From Sphingomonadales bacterium (GTDB lineage: Bacteria > Pseudomonadota > Alphaproteobacteria > Sphingomonadales > Sphingomonadaceae), in assembly GCA_016707885.1 (NCBI GenBank), contig JADJGU010000001.1, forward strand, positions 496,001-560,000: 64,000 nt of DNA. The letters are read 5' to 3'. Below are positions 25,744 through 34,154 of the stretch, one piece after another. How positions within the stretch are numbered: the stretch's first letter is position 1; each line of letters opens with the position of its first letter. The notes beneath the pieces were generated by a model. It saw nothing but the letters and a program-made list of their open reading frames with translations. It had not been told where the DNA came from and did no database searches. A program made the position numbers and the translations under genes.

Positions 25744-26411
25744 AAATCAACCTGCTCATAATAAGATGGGGGCGTAATCGCCTCCATCCGTTCCGACAGC
25801 AGCGGGCGGAAACTGGGCCGTGATTTGAACATCGAGTACCAAGCCTTGGTCTGTTCGTGACCGCTCCAGTCAATGCCACCGAGATAGTCGGCAACCGAAA
25901 GCTGCGCCGCTGCCGCAAGATCGGCCATGCTCATGGTGCTACCTGCCATCCAGGCGCGGTGATCGATCAGATAGTCGATATAGTCGAGATGACCATTGGC
26001 CAACCGCATCGCCTCTCGCAAAACAGAACTGTCAGGCGGCTGGCGGTGCACGAGCCGCTTCTTCATCCGCTCGTGCAGCAACGGTGCGGTGACATCCCCG
26101 TAAAATTGCTGGTCAAACCAGGCGACGAGACGGCGGATTTCAGCACGATAGGTGGCCGAACCGCTGATCATCGGCGCAGTGTCGCTGGTTTCCTCAATGA
26201 ATTCTGTAATCGCAACCGAATCCGATAGCGTCAGATTGCGCGCGCTATCTACCAATACGGGCGTCCGCGCAGCCGGATTCATGTGCAGGAATTCGTCTCG
26301 ATATTCCCACGGATTTTCACGGACAAGGCTGTAGGCAATGCCTTTTTCGCCCATAAGCAGACGAACCTTGCGCGAGAACGGACAAAGGGGGAATTGCAGA
26401 AGCTGCCACAT
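25740..26411 (-). CDS. Glutathione S-transferase family protein
   Basis: This 223-residue protein has an N-terminal thioredoxin-like domain with PLCPFSRKVR (Cys about residue 10, Ser 13), the conserved cis-Pro region NPAARTPVLVD and the SDSVAITEFIEE glutathione-binding segment. An alpha-helical C-terminal domain with AGSTMSMADLAAAAQL follows. The CPFS motif resembles beta-class, omega-like and SspA-like GSTs, which use Cys or Ser. It converges on the small membrane protein gene, overlapping it by four bases. Substrate unknown. Confidence 0.87.
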   Translation of the reverse strand: MWQLLQFPLCPFSRKVRLLMGEKGIAYSLVRENPWEYRDEFLHMNPAARTPVLVDSARNLTLSDSVAITEFIEETSDTAPMISGSATYRAEIRRLVAWFDQQFYGDVTAPLLHERMKKRLVHRQPPDSSVLREAMRLANGHLDYIDYLIDHRAWMAGSTMSMADLAAAAQLSVADYLGGIDWSGHEQTKAWYSMFKSRPSFRPLLSERMEAITPPSYYEQVDF

Positions 26412-26489
26412 GGCCGCCCTGTTAGGCAGTTTGTTTCTGAAAGGGAAGAGCGCTGATGGCCACCCTGCCGAAGCAAGGCAGCCATAGCG

Positions 26490-26699
26490 TCAATGCACTG
26501 TGCCGAGTGTGGTCTCAAGGCTCAGCAGCACCACCAGCCGTTCAATCTGGCGCCAGCGGCAATAGTGCAAATGGTTACCGACGTTGCGGCTTGCTTCCGC
26601 CCTCTCTGCCGCTTCGAGCCCCGCCTCCGGACCGAAACGGGCGATCAGCGCCTCTGCTTCGTTGACGTCGCGCGGTTGGACATAAAGCGGAAAATACAT
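26490..26699 (-). CDS. Conserved small protein of unknown function (69 aa)
   Basis: The frame starting MYFPLYVQPRDVNEAEALI is well formed: alternating hydrophobic helix, conserved HYCRWRQIERLVVLLS segment and C-terminal TLGTVH. It resembles small uncharacterised proteins that I believe are common in sphingomonads. It has no membrane segment and no signal peptide, is basic-acidic mixed, and is probably cytoplasmic. A longer upstream frame exists but adds unlikely residues. No function is proposed. Confidence 0.65.
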   Translation of the reverse strand: MYFPLYVQPRDVNEAEALIARFGPEAGLEAAERAEASRNVGNHLHYCRWRQIERLVVLLSLETTLGTVH

Positions 26700-26895
26700 A
26701 GCGGAATGTGCGACCTTTTTAGGTGTTTGAACGCAGGCGAACCGGGGTGAGGCCCGCCTACCCACCCCGGATAATGTGCAGGCATGGAGGAAGGCTGACG
26801 GGCTTTGGTTACCCGATTGTTAGGTAGTTTTTCGGAAGCAGTTAGGGAATATATCCTGCTTGCTACCGCGCCCCAGTCGATGGCATTAGGGTGTG

Positions 26896-27096
26896 ATGAA
26901 CAGCCCCGAACCAAAGCCGCTGCCCCGCGAAGGCAAACCACGCATGGCAGGCGGCATCTTCATTTTTCTTGGCCTTTTGATTGGCACCATCGCTGGCGTC
27001 TATTTTAACGAGGCTTCTATCGGAATGATGTCCGGTTTTGCCATCGGCAGCGCAATCGCGATTGCAGTCTGGCTGATGGATCGCCGCAAGGCTTAG
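26896..27096 (+). CDS. Small two-helix membrane protein
   Basis: This 66-residue protein has two membrane segments (about 20-36 and 43-60) separated by NEASIG and ends in DRRKA. It lies 11 bases before the beta-propeller gene, so it probably belongs to the same transcript. The start ATG is the second codon of a GTG-ATG pair. The 196-base spacer upstream holds a CCGGGGTG/CACCCCGG hairpin at about 26741-26769. Function unknown. Confidence 0.65.
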   Translation: MNSPEPKPLPREGKPRMAGGIFIFLGLLIGTIAGVYFNEASIGMMSGFAIGSAIAIAVWLMDRRKA

Positions 27097-27107
27097 GAGA
27101 GACCATA

Positions 27108-28430
27108 ATGCGGAAACATATACTCGGCTTTACGGCATTCGTCCTTTTACTCGTAGGTGGCGGGCTGTGGTACATGTCCCAGCCAGACGAAGCCCGGGTC
27201 TCCATTGAGAAACTAACCGGGCCAAAGCCCGAAATCACCGAACCGCGCGAACAACGCATCCCGACGGTTAGCATTGCAGAGGTCGACCGCTGGAAGGCAG
27301 GGGAAGCCCCGACCGGAGCCGACGGCTTGGTCGTCGAACGCTTTGCCGAAAATCTGGAGCATCCGCGCAATATGTATGTGCTGCCCAATGGCGATGTTCT
27401 GGTGGCTGAAACCAATGCTCCTCCCGGGCGGATGGAAGGCATTGAAGGCTGGATTGCCGAATGGCTTTTCACCAAGGCTGGAGCTGGCGTGCCGTCAGCG
27501 AACCGTATCACGCTGTTGCGTGATGCCGATGGCGACGGAAAGCCTGAACTGCGGAGCAAATTCCTTGAAGGGCTGAACTCACCCTTTGGCATGGTTCTGG
27601 TGGGCGACATCCTATATGTCGCGAATACCGATGCTGTGCTGGCCTTCCCATATAAGGATGGCGACACAGAAATTACGGCGAAGGGGAACAAAATCCTGGC
27701 CCTCAATGCCCAGGCCCCCAACAACCACTGGACACGCAACCTTGTTGCGAGCGCCGACGGAAAGAAGCTGTATATTGCGGTCGGTTCGAACAGCAATATC
27801 GCCGAAAATGGTCTCGATAAGGAAATCGGACGTGCGCGGGTTATCGAACTCGATCTCGTTACCGGCAAAAGCGGTGCTTACAGCTCAGGCCTGCGCAACC
27901 CGGTCGGCTTGGCATGGGACAGTTCGGGCGTTTTGTGGACTGTGGTCAACGAGCGTGACATGCTCGGATCGGATCTCGTTCCCGACTATCTGGCAGTCGT
28001 TGAATTCGGTGCCGACTATGGCTGGCCGCATCATTATTGGGGCGGTTATACCGACCACCGCGTCCAGCCCGGTAAGCCCGAAAAGCGCGAATATGAGCGT
28101 CGACCGGACTATGCGCTTGGCGCGCATACCGCTCCCTTGGGACTGGCGTTTGCGGACAAGGCGAAATTGGGCGAGCGCTTTGCGAGTGGCGCTTTCATTG
28201 CTCGGCACGGTTCGTGGAACCGCAAACCCAAGGCCGGATATGATGTCATCTTTGTGCCATTCAAAAATGGCCAACCGAGCGGAATGCCGGTCAATGTGCT
28301 GACCGGCTTCCTCGATAAAGACGAAAAGGCGCAGGGCCGCCCATCGATGGTCGCAATCGACAAGACCGGTGCACTTCTGGTCAGCGACGATGTCGGCAAC
28401 ATTATTTGGCGGGTGCGCGCGAAGGGTTAA
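27108..28430 (+). CDS. Membrane-anchored beta-propeller, sorbosone/aldose sugar dehydrogenase family
   Basis: This 440-residue protein has an N-terminal signal anchor (about 6-23). A beta-propeller follows with the family landmarks HPRNMYVLPNGDVLVAET, FGMVLVGDILYVANTDA, YSSGLRNPVGLAWD, DYGWPHHYWGG and ARHGSWNRKPKAGYDV, all typical of PQQ-type soluble glucose/aldose and L-sorbosone dehydrogenases. The catalytic domain would face the periplasm. PQQ synthesis genes are not in the window. The sugar or other alcohol oxidised is not known. It leads a co-directional set of exported proteins. Confidence 0.87.
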   Translation: MRKHILGFTAFVLLLVGGGLWYMSQPDEARVSIEKLTGPKPEITEPREQRIPTVSIAEVDRWKAGEAPTGADGLVVERFAENLEHPRNMYVLPNGDVLVAETNAPPGRMEGIEGWIAEWLFTKAGAGVPSANRITLLRDADGDGKPELRSKFLEGLNSPFGMVLVGDILYVANTDAVLAFPYKDGDTEITAKGNKILALNAQAPNNHWTRNLVASADGKKLYIAVGSNSNIAENGLDKEIGRARVIELDLVTGKSGAYSSGLRNPVGLAWDSSGVLWTVVNERDMLGSDLVPDYLAVVEFGADYGWPHHYWGGYTDHRVQPGKPEKREYERRPDYALGAHTAPLGLAFADKAKLGERFASGAFIARHGSWNRKPKAGYDVIFVPFKNGQPSGMPVNVLTGFLDKDEKAQGRPSMVAIDKTGALLVSDDVGNIIWRVRAKG

Positions 28431-28499
28431 GCAGCCTGCTGCGTTAAGGGCGTATTGCCCCATGTTGACCGGGGCGTCCTTTGCAAAGGAGAGCGCCCA

Positions 28500-29924
28500 A
28501 TGGCTGTGGACGTTGCAATTGCTTTGAACCGCTTCGGGTTGGGGGCAATTCCCGGGATTCCCGTTGCCGCCAATCCGAAACATTGGTTGCTTGACCAGTT
28601 GGAGAAGTTTGAGGCCGCACCCGCCCGCATCAGCGCGCTACCGCCATCGCGCGAACTGGTGCTGGCAGTGCGCGAGCTGGGTATGGAGCGGCGTGAGCGC
28701 AAGTCAAAGGCCGCGACACAGGACGCGCAAGCTGAAACGGCCGAAAAGCAGCTCAATGGCTATCGCAAAGCGGTGCGTGACCAATATGTAAAGGCAGTCG
28801 ACGCACGTATGGGCGTAGCGCTTGCTTCTACGAACAGCTTTGCTGAGCGGCTGGTGCATTTCTGGGCGAACCATTTCGCGCTGTCGATCGACAAAATAGC
28901 CATTGTCGGGCTTGCCGGAAGTTTCGAATTTGAGGCAATCCGGCCGCATATCCTTGGCAATTTTGCGGACCTTTTGCGCGCTTCGACCTGGCACCCCGCG
29001 ATGTTGCTGTATCTCGACCAAGCCCAGTCAATCGGGCCGAACAGTCCGCTCGCAAAACGGGTTGGCGCGCGGAGCAACCGCGAGATTGGTTTGAACGAAA
29101 ATCTGGCGCGCGAAATATTGGAGTTGCACACGCTAGGCGATCGCAGCGCCTATAGCCAAGCCGATGTCACCGAATTCGCTCGCCCGATGACCGGGTTGAC
29201 GGTTGGAGGGCTCGGTCGAGCGCGCATTCAGAGGTTGGTCGGCAGCGATGCCAAACCTGGTGAGGCGATATTCGTCGACGCGCTGCACGAACCCGGCACG
29301 CGTCGCATATGCGGCCGCGCTTATGCGCAAGGCGGTGCCAAGGCGTTATCGGCAATCATTTCAGACCTTGCCCGACATCCTGCCACAGCGCGACATATAG
29401 CATTCAAACTGGCGCGGCATTTTATTGCCGACGATCCGCCGGTTTCGCTGGTGGCCAAGCTGGAAGCCAATTTCCTCAAAACCGGCGGTGACCTTCCGTC
29501 ACTCTACCGCACCCTTGTCGAGGCACCCGAAAGCTGGGTGCCGCAGCAAGCCAAGTTCAAAAGCCCGTGGGAATGGACCATATCGGCCTTGCGCGCCCTT
29601 TCGATAACCGCAATTCCGGGCAAGGCGCAAGCCGCGGTCGCACTGTTCAACCAGATGGGGCAGCCGGTGTGGAAACCCGGATCGCCCAAAGGCTATGGCG
29701 ATACTGCCGCTGATTGGGCGGGACCTGCAGGCCTGATGCGAAGGGTGGAAACGGCCGGGCGCTTTGCCAAACTGGCAGCCAACCGCGTCGATGCCCGCAA
29801 TCTCGGCACGGCTATTCTACCGGGTTCTCTGACAGCCGCCACAGCCGAACATATCGCCCGTGCCGAAAGCCCCGAACAGGGTCTTGCGCTGCTGCTCGTG
29901 TCCCCAGAATTTTTGCGGAGATAA
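28500..29924 (+). CDS. DUF1800-family protein
   Basis: This 474-residue protein starts at the ATG after AAAGGAGAGCGCCCA. DUF1800 hallmarks are the N-terminal ALNRFGLGAIPG, the segment FAERLVHFWANHFALS, GLNENLAREILELHTLG and RHIAFKLARHFIAD. These proteins are almost always encoded directly before a DUF1501 protein, as here. Their biochemical role is unknown; links to surface structures and sulfatase-like chemistry have been suggested. No clear signal peptide is seen. Confidence 0.92.
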   Translation: MAVDVAIALNRFGLGAIPGIPVAANPKHWLLDQLEKFEAAPARISALPPSRELVLAVRELGMERRERKSKAATQDAQAETAEKQLNGYRKAVRDQYVKAVDARMGVALASTNSFAERLVHFWANHFALSIDKIAIVGLAGSFEFEAIRPHILGNFADLLRASTWHPAMLLYLDQAQSIGPNSPLAKRVGARSNREIGLNENLAREILELHTLGDRSAYSQADVTEFARPMTGLTVGGLGRARIQRLVGSDAKPGEAIFVDALHEPGTRRICGRAYAQGGAKALSAIISDLARHPATARHIAFKLARHFIADDPPVSLVAKLEANFLKTGGDLPSLYRTLVEAPESWVPQQAKFKSPWEWTISALRALSITAIPGKAQAAVALFNQMGQPVWKPGSPKGYGDTAADWAGPAGLMRRVETAGRFAKLAANRVDARNLGTAILPGSLTAATAEHIARAESPEQGLALLLVSPEFLRR

Positions 29925-29928
29925 TGTG

Positions 29929-31059
29929 ATGATCGACCGTCGCAGACTGATCCTGTCCGGACTTGCTGGAACCTCACTGGCGCTCACCCCACGCTTCGCA
30001 TTCGCCGCCGCGGACACTGACCGGCGCTTTATCTTTGTCATCCAGCGCGGAGCCGCAGACGGCTTGGGGGTTTTGGCCCCGGTCGGTGATCCCGCCTTTG
30101 CTTCCGCACGGGGTGATCTGGCCGCTAATGCTGCCGATGGCGCAAAGCTGGACAGCCTGTTCACTCTGCATCCGCAAATGACTGCAAGCGCGACCCTGTT
30201 TCGGCAGAAACAGGCGGCCTTTTATCACGCCATCGCCTCGGGCTATCGTGAGCGATCGCATTTCGACGGGCAGAACCTGCTCGAAACCGCAGGCACCCGC
30301 CCCTATGGCCGTGACGATGGTTGGATGAACCGGCTGCTCAGCCTGTTACCGAAAGGCGAGAGCAAGGCGCTGGCGCTCGCTACCGCTATTCCCCCCGCCT
30401 TGCGCGGCCCTGTCAGCGTCAGCAGCTACGCCCCCTCCCGCTTGCCCGATGCCAACGCCGCGCTGATGGAACGCGTGGCAATGCTCTATGCCGAGGATGC
30501 GCAGCTTGCGCCGCTTTGGACCAGCGCGACGCAAACCGAGGCGATGGCCGGCGGTATCGACCCGAGCGCCGGTCGAGGTGGGGTTGCCGCAGGCAAGCTG
30601 GTTGCCAGCCTTATGGCAGGTGCGGACGGCGCGCGCATTGCCATGGTCGAAACCGGAGGCTGGGATACGCACATCAATCAGGAAGGACGGCTTGGAACGG
30701 CGCTGAAGGGCGTTGACGAGCTGGTCGACACGCTGCGTACCGAATTGGGGCCTGTATGGGCCAAGACGCTGGTGCTGGTTGCAACCGAATTCGGGCGTAC
30801 AGTGCATGTCAACGGCACTCGAGGTACCGACCATGGCACCGCCTCTGCCGCCATGCTGTTTGGGGGCGGGCTTGCTAAAGGCGGCAAAATTATTGCCGAC
30901 TGGCCGGGATTAAGCCCCAGCCAGCTTTATGAAGGTCGGGACCTGAAGCCGACCATGCGGTTTGAGAACATGGTCATCGCCGCCCTGTCGGCGCATTATG
31001 GTATCGATCCCGAAAGGTTGCGACGGTCAGTCTTTCCGGATTTTCCCGACATGAGCTAG
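29929..31059 (+). CDS. DUF1501-family protein with Tat-type signal
   Basis: This 376-residue protein begins MIDRRRLILSGLAG, a twin-arginine-like signal, with a hydrophobic stretch to about residue 24. DUF1501 features include GWDTHINQEGRLG, ATEFGRTVHVNGTRGTDHGT (about 287-306) and the metal-binding-like His/Asp residues of the alkaline-phosphatase/sulfatase superfamily. It follows DUF1800 with a four-base gap. It probably works in the periplasm together with that protein. A GTG one codon upstream is an alternative start. Confidence 0.92.
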   Translation: MIDRRRLILSGLAGTSLALTPRFAFAAADTDRRFIFVIQRGAADGLGVLAPVGDPAFASARGDLAANAADGAKLDSLFTLHPQMTASATLFRQKQAAFYHAIASGYRERSHFDGQNLLETAGTRPYGRDDGWMNRLLSLLPKGESKALALATAIPPALRGPVSVSSYAPSRLPDANAALMERVAMLYAEDAQLAPLWTSATQTEAMAGGIDPSAGRGGVAAGKLVASLMAGADGARIAMVETGGWDTHINQEGRLGTALKGVDELVDTLRTELGPVWAKTLVLVATEFGRTVHVNGTRGTDHGTASAAMLFGGGLAKGGKIIADWPGLSPSQLYEGRDLKPTMRFENMVIAALSAHYGIDPERLRRSVFPDFPDMS

Positions 31060-31098
31060 TTTCTGAGAGGAATTGACAAGGACACTCGATCCTATAAC

Positions 31099-31118
31099 CG
31101 TATTAATACACTAATACG
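31099..31118. promoter_or_regulatory. Inverted repeat upstream of the aspartic protease
   Basis: CGTATTA-ATACAC-TAATACG forms a 7-bp inverted repeat with a 6-base spacer, located 12 bases before the start codon. It contains the palindrome GTATTAATAC. This is the size and AT-rich style of a TetR-type operator. The regulator is not identified. Confidence 0.45.
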
Positions 31119-31130
31119 GAGTAGTCTGCT

Positions 31131-32033
31131 TTGCCCAAGTCCTTGCCGAAAGTCCTGTTGCTGGCAACCAGCCTGTTCGCAGCGGCCACCACAACCACCG
31201 CTTGCGCGCATACCGCCGCCAAAGCGGTCGATGTCTGTCGTGCCGACGCCGATGTCGACTTGTTATTCAAAGTGCCCTTTCGCGTGGTCGATGGTCGCAT
31301 CTATGTCGATGTCGTGGTCAACAAAAAAGGGCCTTTCACATTTGCGATCGACACTGGCGCAAGCGGACTTGGCCGGTCCGATGCCAGCCTGACAAAGGCT
31401 CTTGCCCTGCCCATCACCAATAATGGCCTTTCCAGCGACGGGGTCGCGACCGCCAAAGTCGACATGACGCGTTTCGACTCGATCGAAATAGGCGGGTTTC
31501 GTCGCGAAAATCTTGAAGTCATCACCCGCGATTATAGCAGCCGCATGTCTGCCGAAGCTGCGATATCGGGGATCATCGGACGTGACTTTTTTGCCGATGG
31601 CGTGCTGATTATCGACTATCCCGCAAAGACACTGTCATTCAGCCGGTCGATGGATCTGTCCGCAGACAATGCTCAGGTCGTCGCCTATGAACGACCGTTC
31701 CGGATCCCTGTCTCGATTGGCGCTGTGGTGACCGAAGGAAATATGGATACGGGCGCGAATGTCGAGTTTGTGATGCCCAAATCACTCTTCGACAAAGTCG
31801 CAGCCGGGCCGGTGCAAGCCGCCGAAAATGCGACGCTGACCAATAGTAGTCTTGAGACGCAATCCGCAAAGGTACCGGGGCCTTTCCGTTTTGGCGGGGC
31901 AGAGGTTTCGGACGTCAATGTACGCATTTCCGACCGTTTCCCCGAACTTCTGGTCGGTGCACGTGTGCTGCAGCATCATAAAATCCTGATCGACCAGCGG
32001 TCAAAACGGATCGCTATCTGTCGACCGGGCTAA
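31131..32033 (+). CDS. Exported retropepsin/pepsin-like aspartic protease with two DTG motifs
   Basis: This 300-residue protein starts at TTG after CGGAG. A signal peptide (about 1-28) precedes two lobes. The first catalytic motif is FAIDTGASG (Asp 74) and the second is GNMDTGANVEF (Asp 206). The GIIGRDFF and GARVLQHHKILID flap-side strands are also seen. Most bacterial retropepsin-like proteins have one motif and dimerise; two motifs imply a bilobal, pepsin-like enzyme. It probably works in the periplasm. It overlaps the converging DUF2236 gene by four bases. Target proteins are unknown. Confidence 0.82.
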   Translation: MPKSLPKVLLLATSLFAAATTTTACAHTAAKAVDVCRADADVDLLFKVPFRVVDGRIYVDVVVNKKGPFTFAIDTGASGLGRSDASLTKALALPITNNGLSSDGVATAKVDMTRFDSIEIGGFRRENLEVITRDYSSRMSAEAAISGIIGRDFFADGVLIIDYPAKTLSFSRSMDLSADNAQVVAYERPFRIPVSIGAVVTEGNMDTGANVEFVMPKSLFDKVAAGPVQAAENATLTNSSLETQSAKVPGPFRFGGAEVSDVNVRISDRFPELLVGARVLQHHKILIDQRSKRIAICRPG

Positions 32034-32938
32034 GCGGCAACCAATTCGGTGTTGCGCAACAATCGCTGCTGCTCTGCTGGCTTTAAATATAGGAAGTTGC
32101 TTGGCAGGCCCAGACGCACGCAGGCCTTTGCAGGTGAGGATTCAGCATCATGCTTGCGCTCTGCGGCTTTGGCCACCAGCTTGATCGCGATGCGGTCGGC
32201 GAAGGTCAGATCATATTCTCCGCCAAGTTCCAACCGGTCGCGCACCAGCGGTGGCAGGATCGAGACGGCGGCGCGTGCCAGTGCGCGGTGCAGGAAACGC
32301 GGGATTTGCGGTGCAGCCTTGCCCGACTGGATGATGTCGAGAAACTCTTTGTTGATCGGGTGAGGCTCGAACCGCGGGGCGAGTTTCTCCATCATCGCAA
32401 AGAAGTCGGCGCGACTGCTGACCTTATTCTGCACGCCGTATAATTCGGCAACCGCAGTCCCCTCCCGATAGAAGCGCTCCTGATCTTCGATAGGAAGCGG
32501 TGCGACGAAACGGTCATAGGCGGTCAGGAAGCCATAGCCAGCCGTCGCACTTACCCAATCGAGCAGCTCTGGATCCTTCGCCGAATAGGCGATGCCGCCG
32601 GGCGTTTCACCCTGCACCTTGGCGTGCATGCGGTTGACCCCTTCGATCACGCGGCGGGCGGCAGCCTGAGGCCCATAAACACCGATCATCGCTGCATAGC
32701 CGGTGCGCTCGGATCGGCCGATGGGATCTATCTTGTAGATCGAATGGTCCCACACGCCCGAACGGATGCGCGGATCGGCAAATTCCAGAAGCACCGCAGC
32801 GACCCCGCCAATGCCCAGCGCAATCTGGTTCTTGTACACCCGCCACGCAACCGAATCTGGCCCCATAAAGGCAGGCGCGCCAGCGGGCTGGCTGTAATCG
32901 AAGGGCGGTAAAGGCTTGCGGATCGGTGCGTTCATCAT
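32030..32938 (-). CDS. DUF2236 / MpaB-type oxygenase family protein
   Basis: This 302-residue protein has the DUF2236 signature RSGVWDHSIYKIDPIGRSERTGYAAM (about 60-85), the HAKVQG segment, WVSATAGYGFL, and a helical C-terminal half. The family includes ER-bound MpaB, latex-clearing rubber oxygenase-like proteins and many uncharacterised bacterial haem or di-iron oxygenases. The start is the ATG after GGAGGAGGGATTG. A perfect inverted repeat lies 24 bases upstream and is probably an operator. Substrate unknown. Confidence 0.82.
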   Translation of the reverse strand: MMNAPIRKPLPPFDYSQPAGAPAFMGPDSVAWRVYKNQIALGIGGVAAVLLEFADPRIRSGVWDHSIYKIDPIGRSERTGYAAMIGVYGPQAAARRVIEGVNRMHAKVQGETPGGIAYSAKDPELLDWVSATAGYGFLTAYDRFVAPLPIEDQERFYREGTAVAELYGVQNKVSSRADFFAMMEKLAPRFEPHPINKEFLDIIQSGKAAPQIPRFLHRALARAAVSILPPLVRDRLELGGEYDLTFADRIAIKLVAKAAERKHDAESSPAKACVRLGLPSNFLYLKPAEQQRLLRNTELVAA

Positions 32939-32961
32939 CAATCCCTCCTCCGGATCGGCTG

Positions 32962-32981
32962 ATTTAATCGCGTGATTAAAT
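32962..32981. promoter_or_regulatory. Perfect inverted repeat, probable TetR-type operator
   Basis: ATTTAATC-GCGT-GATTAAAT has 8-bp perfect arms with a 4-base spacer and sits just before the DUF2236 ribosome-binding site, between it and the serine hydrolase stop. It could control DUF2236 separately from the upstream gene. Confidence 0.6.
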
Positions 32982-32989
32982 GCAGCCTG

Positions 32990-34129
32990 TCAAGCTTCAA
33001 TCCCGTAAGCTGTTCGTTCCAGCGCGCCAAAGAAACCCAAGGCGCCTGCATCGCCAAAGGGCGCGAGCTGGCTCATCATCACCCCGCCAACGCCATTAGC
33101 AGGATCGATCCAGTAATAGCTGTTAAAGATACCAGCCCAGGCCAAGCTGCCGGGCGCGCGACCATTGGGGCCCTGCTCCGGATTGATTAGAAAGCCGAGG
33201 CCCCAGCCGGTGTGCTGGTCGGGGAACGTGTCATAGGGTTGAGCGAGATCGGGCATCGCTGAACCCATAAAGCCAGCCCGCAGCGGCGCGACTTGGTTGC
33301 GCGCCATTTCAGCGACCGTTGCTTCTGCCAGCACACGATGTCCGTCCAACTCGCCACCGCGCAGCATCATGCGCACGAAGCGGCCATAATCATGCGCGGT
33401 CGACGACAGCCCGCCGCCGCCCATTTCGAATTCGCCGCCGCCAAGGAACATCGACTGGATGGCGAGATCGCCCTCCAGTGTGCGGGCATGCACCTTGGCT
33501 GCATCGTCGGGAAGTGCATCGAGAAATGCGGTCGATGACATGCCGAGTGGATCAAGCAGGTTGGATTGCAGATACTGACCGAGCCGCTTGCCCGATGCAG
33601 CCTCTACCGCTAGCCCGACCCAATCGGTCGCGACGCTATATTCCCAATTCTCTCCAGGATCGAACAGCAGCGGCATCTGTATCGAAGCAAGCGAACCCGG
33701 TGCCGGCATTCCGGTCGCGGCGAAATAGCGCAGCACTTCCGGGCGGATGAAGAAATAGCCGAGCCCCGCCGTGTGCGTCAGCAAATGGCGGAGCGTAATC
33801 GGTCGCGACGCGGGGCGCAATTGCGGTTCGCCGCTATCGGAAAAGCCGGTGAGCACTTGCGGGTCCGCCAGCTGAGGGAGCAGGTCACCAATGGGTGCGT
33901 CCAAATCGAGTGCGCCGCTTTCCACCAACTGCATGGCACCCGCCGAGACGATTGCCTTGGTCATTGACGCTATCTGGAAGATCGTGTCAATTTCCATTGC
34001 CGCTCCAGTCGTCGCATCGGCATGGCCGAATGCCTCGACAAAGCGAACGCCCTCACGATCGGCGATCAGTGCAACCGCGCCGGGCAATCCGGATTCGGCA
34101 AAAGCCTTCTCAAGTGCTTGTCTGCTCAT
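32990..34129 (-). CDS. Serine hydrolase of the class C beta-lactamase / EstB fold
   Basis: This 379-residue protein has the nucleophile motif SMTK (55-58), a Tyr motif in NWEYSVATDWVG, GGGGLSSTAHDYGRF and a late YYWIDP segment. The start ATG is preceded by GGGGAG; 37 upstream in-frame codons look non-coding. It resembles the copy at 6131-7333 more than the one at 18192-19316. There is no signal peptide. It is a probable cytoplasmic esterase. Confidence 0.87.
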   Translation of the reverse strand: MSRQALEKAFAESGLPGAVALIADREGVRFVEAFGHADATTGAAMEIDTIFQIASMTKAIVSAGAMQLVESGALDLDAPIGDLLPQLADPQVLTGFSDSGEPQLRPASRPITLRHLLTHTAGLGYFFIRPEVLRYFAATGMPAPGSLASIQMPLLFDPGENWEYSVATDWVGLAVEAASGKRLGQYLQSNLLDPLGMSSTAFLDALPDDAAKVHARTLEGDLAIQSMFLGGGEFEMGGGGLSSTAHDYGRFVRMMLRGGELDGHRVLAEATVAEMARNQVAPLRAGFMGSAMPDLAQPYDTFPDQHTGWGLGFLINPEQGPNGRAPGSLAWAGIFNSYYWIDPANGVGGVMMSQLAPFGDAGALGFFGALERTAYGIEA

Positions 34130-34154
34130 AGAAACTCCCCTCCCCTGTTCTGTT

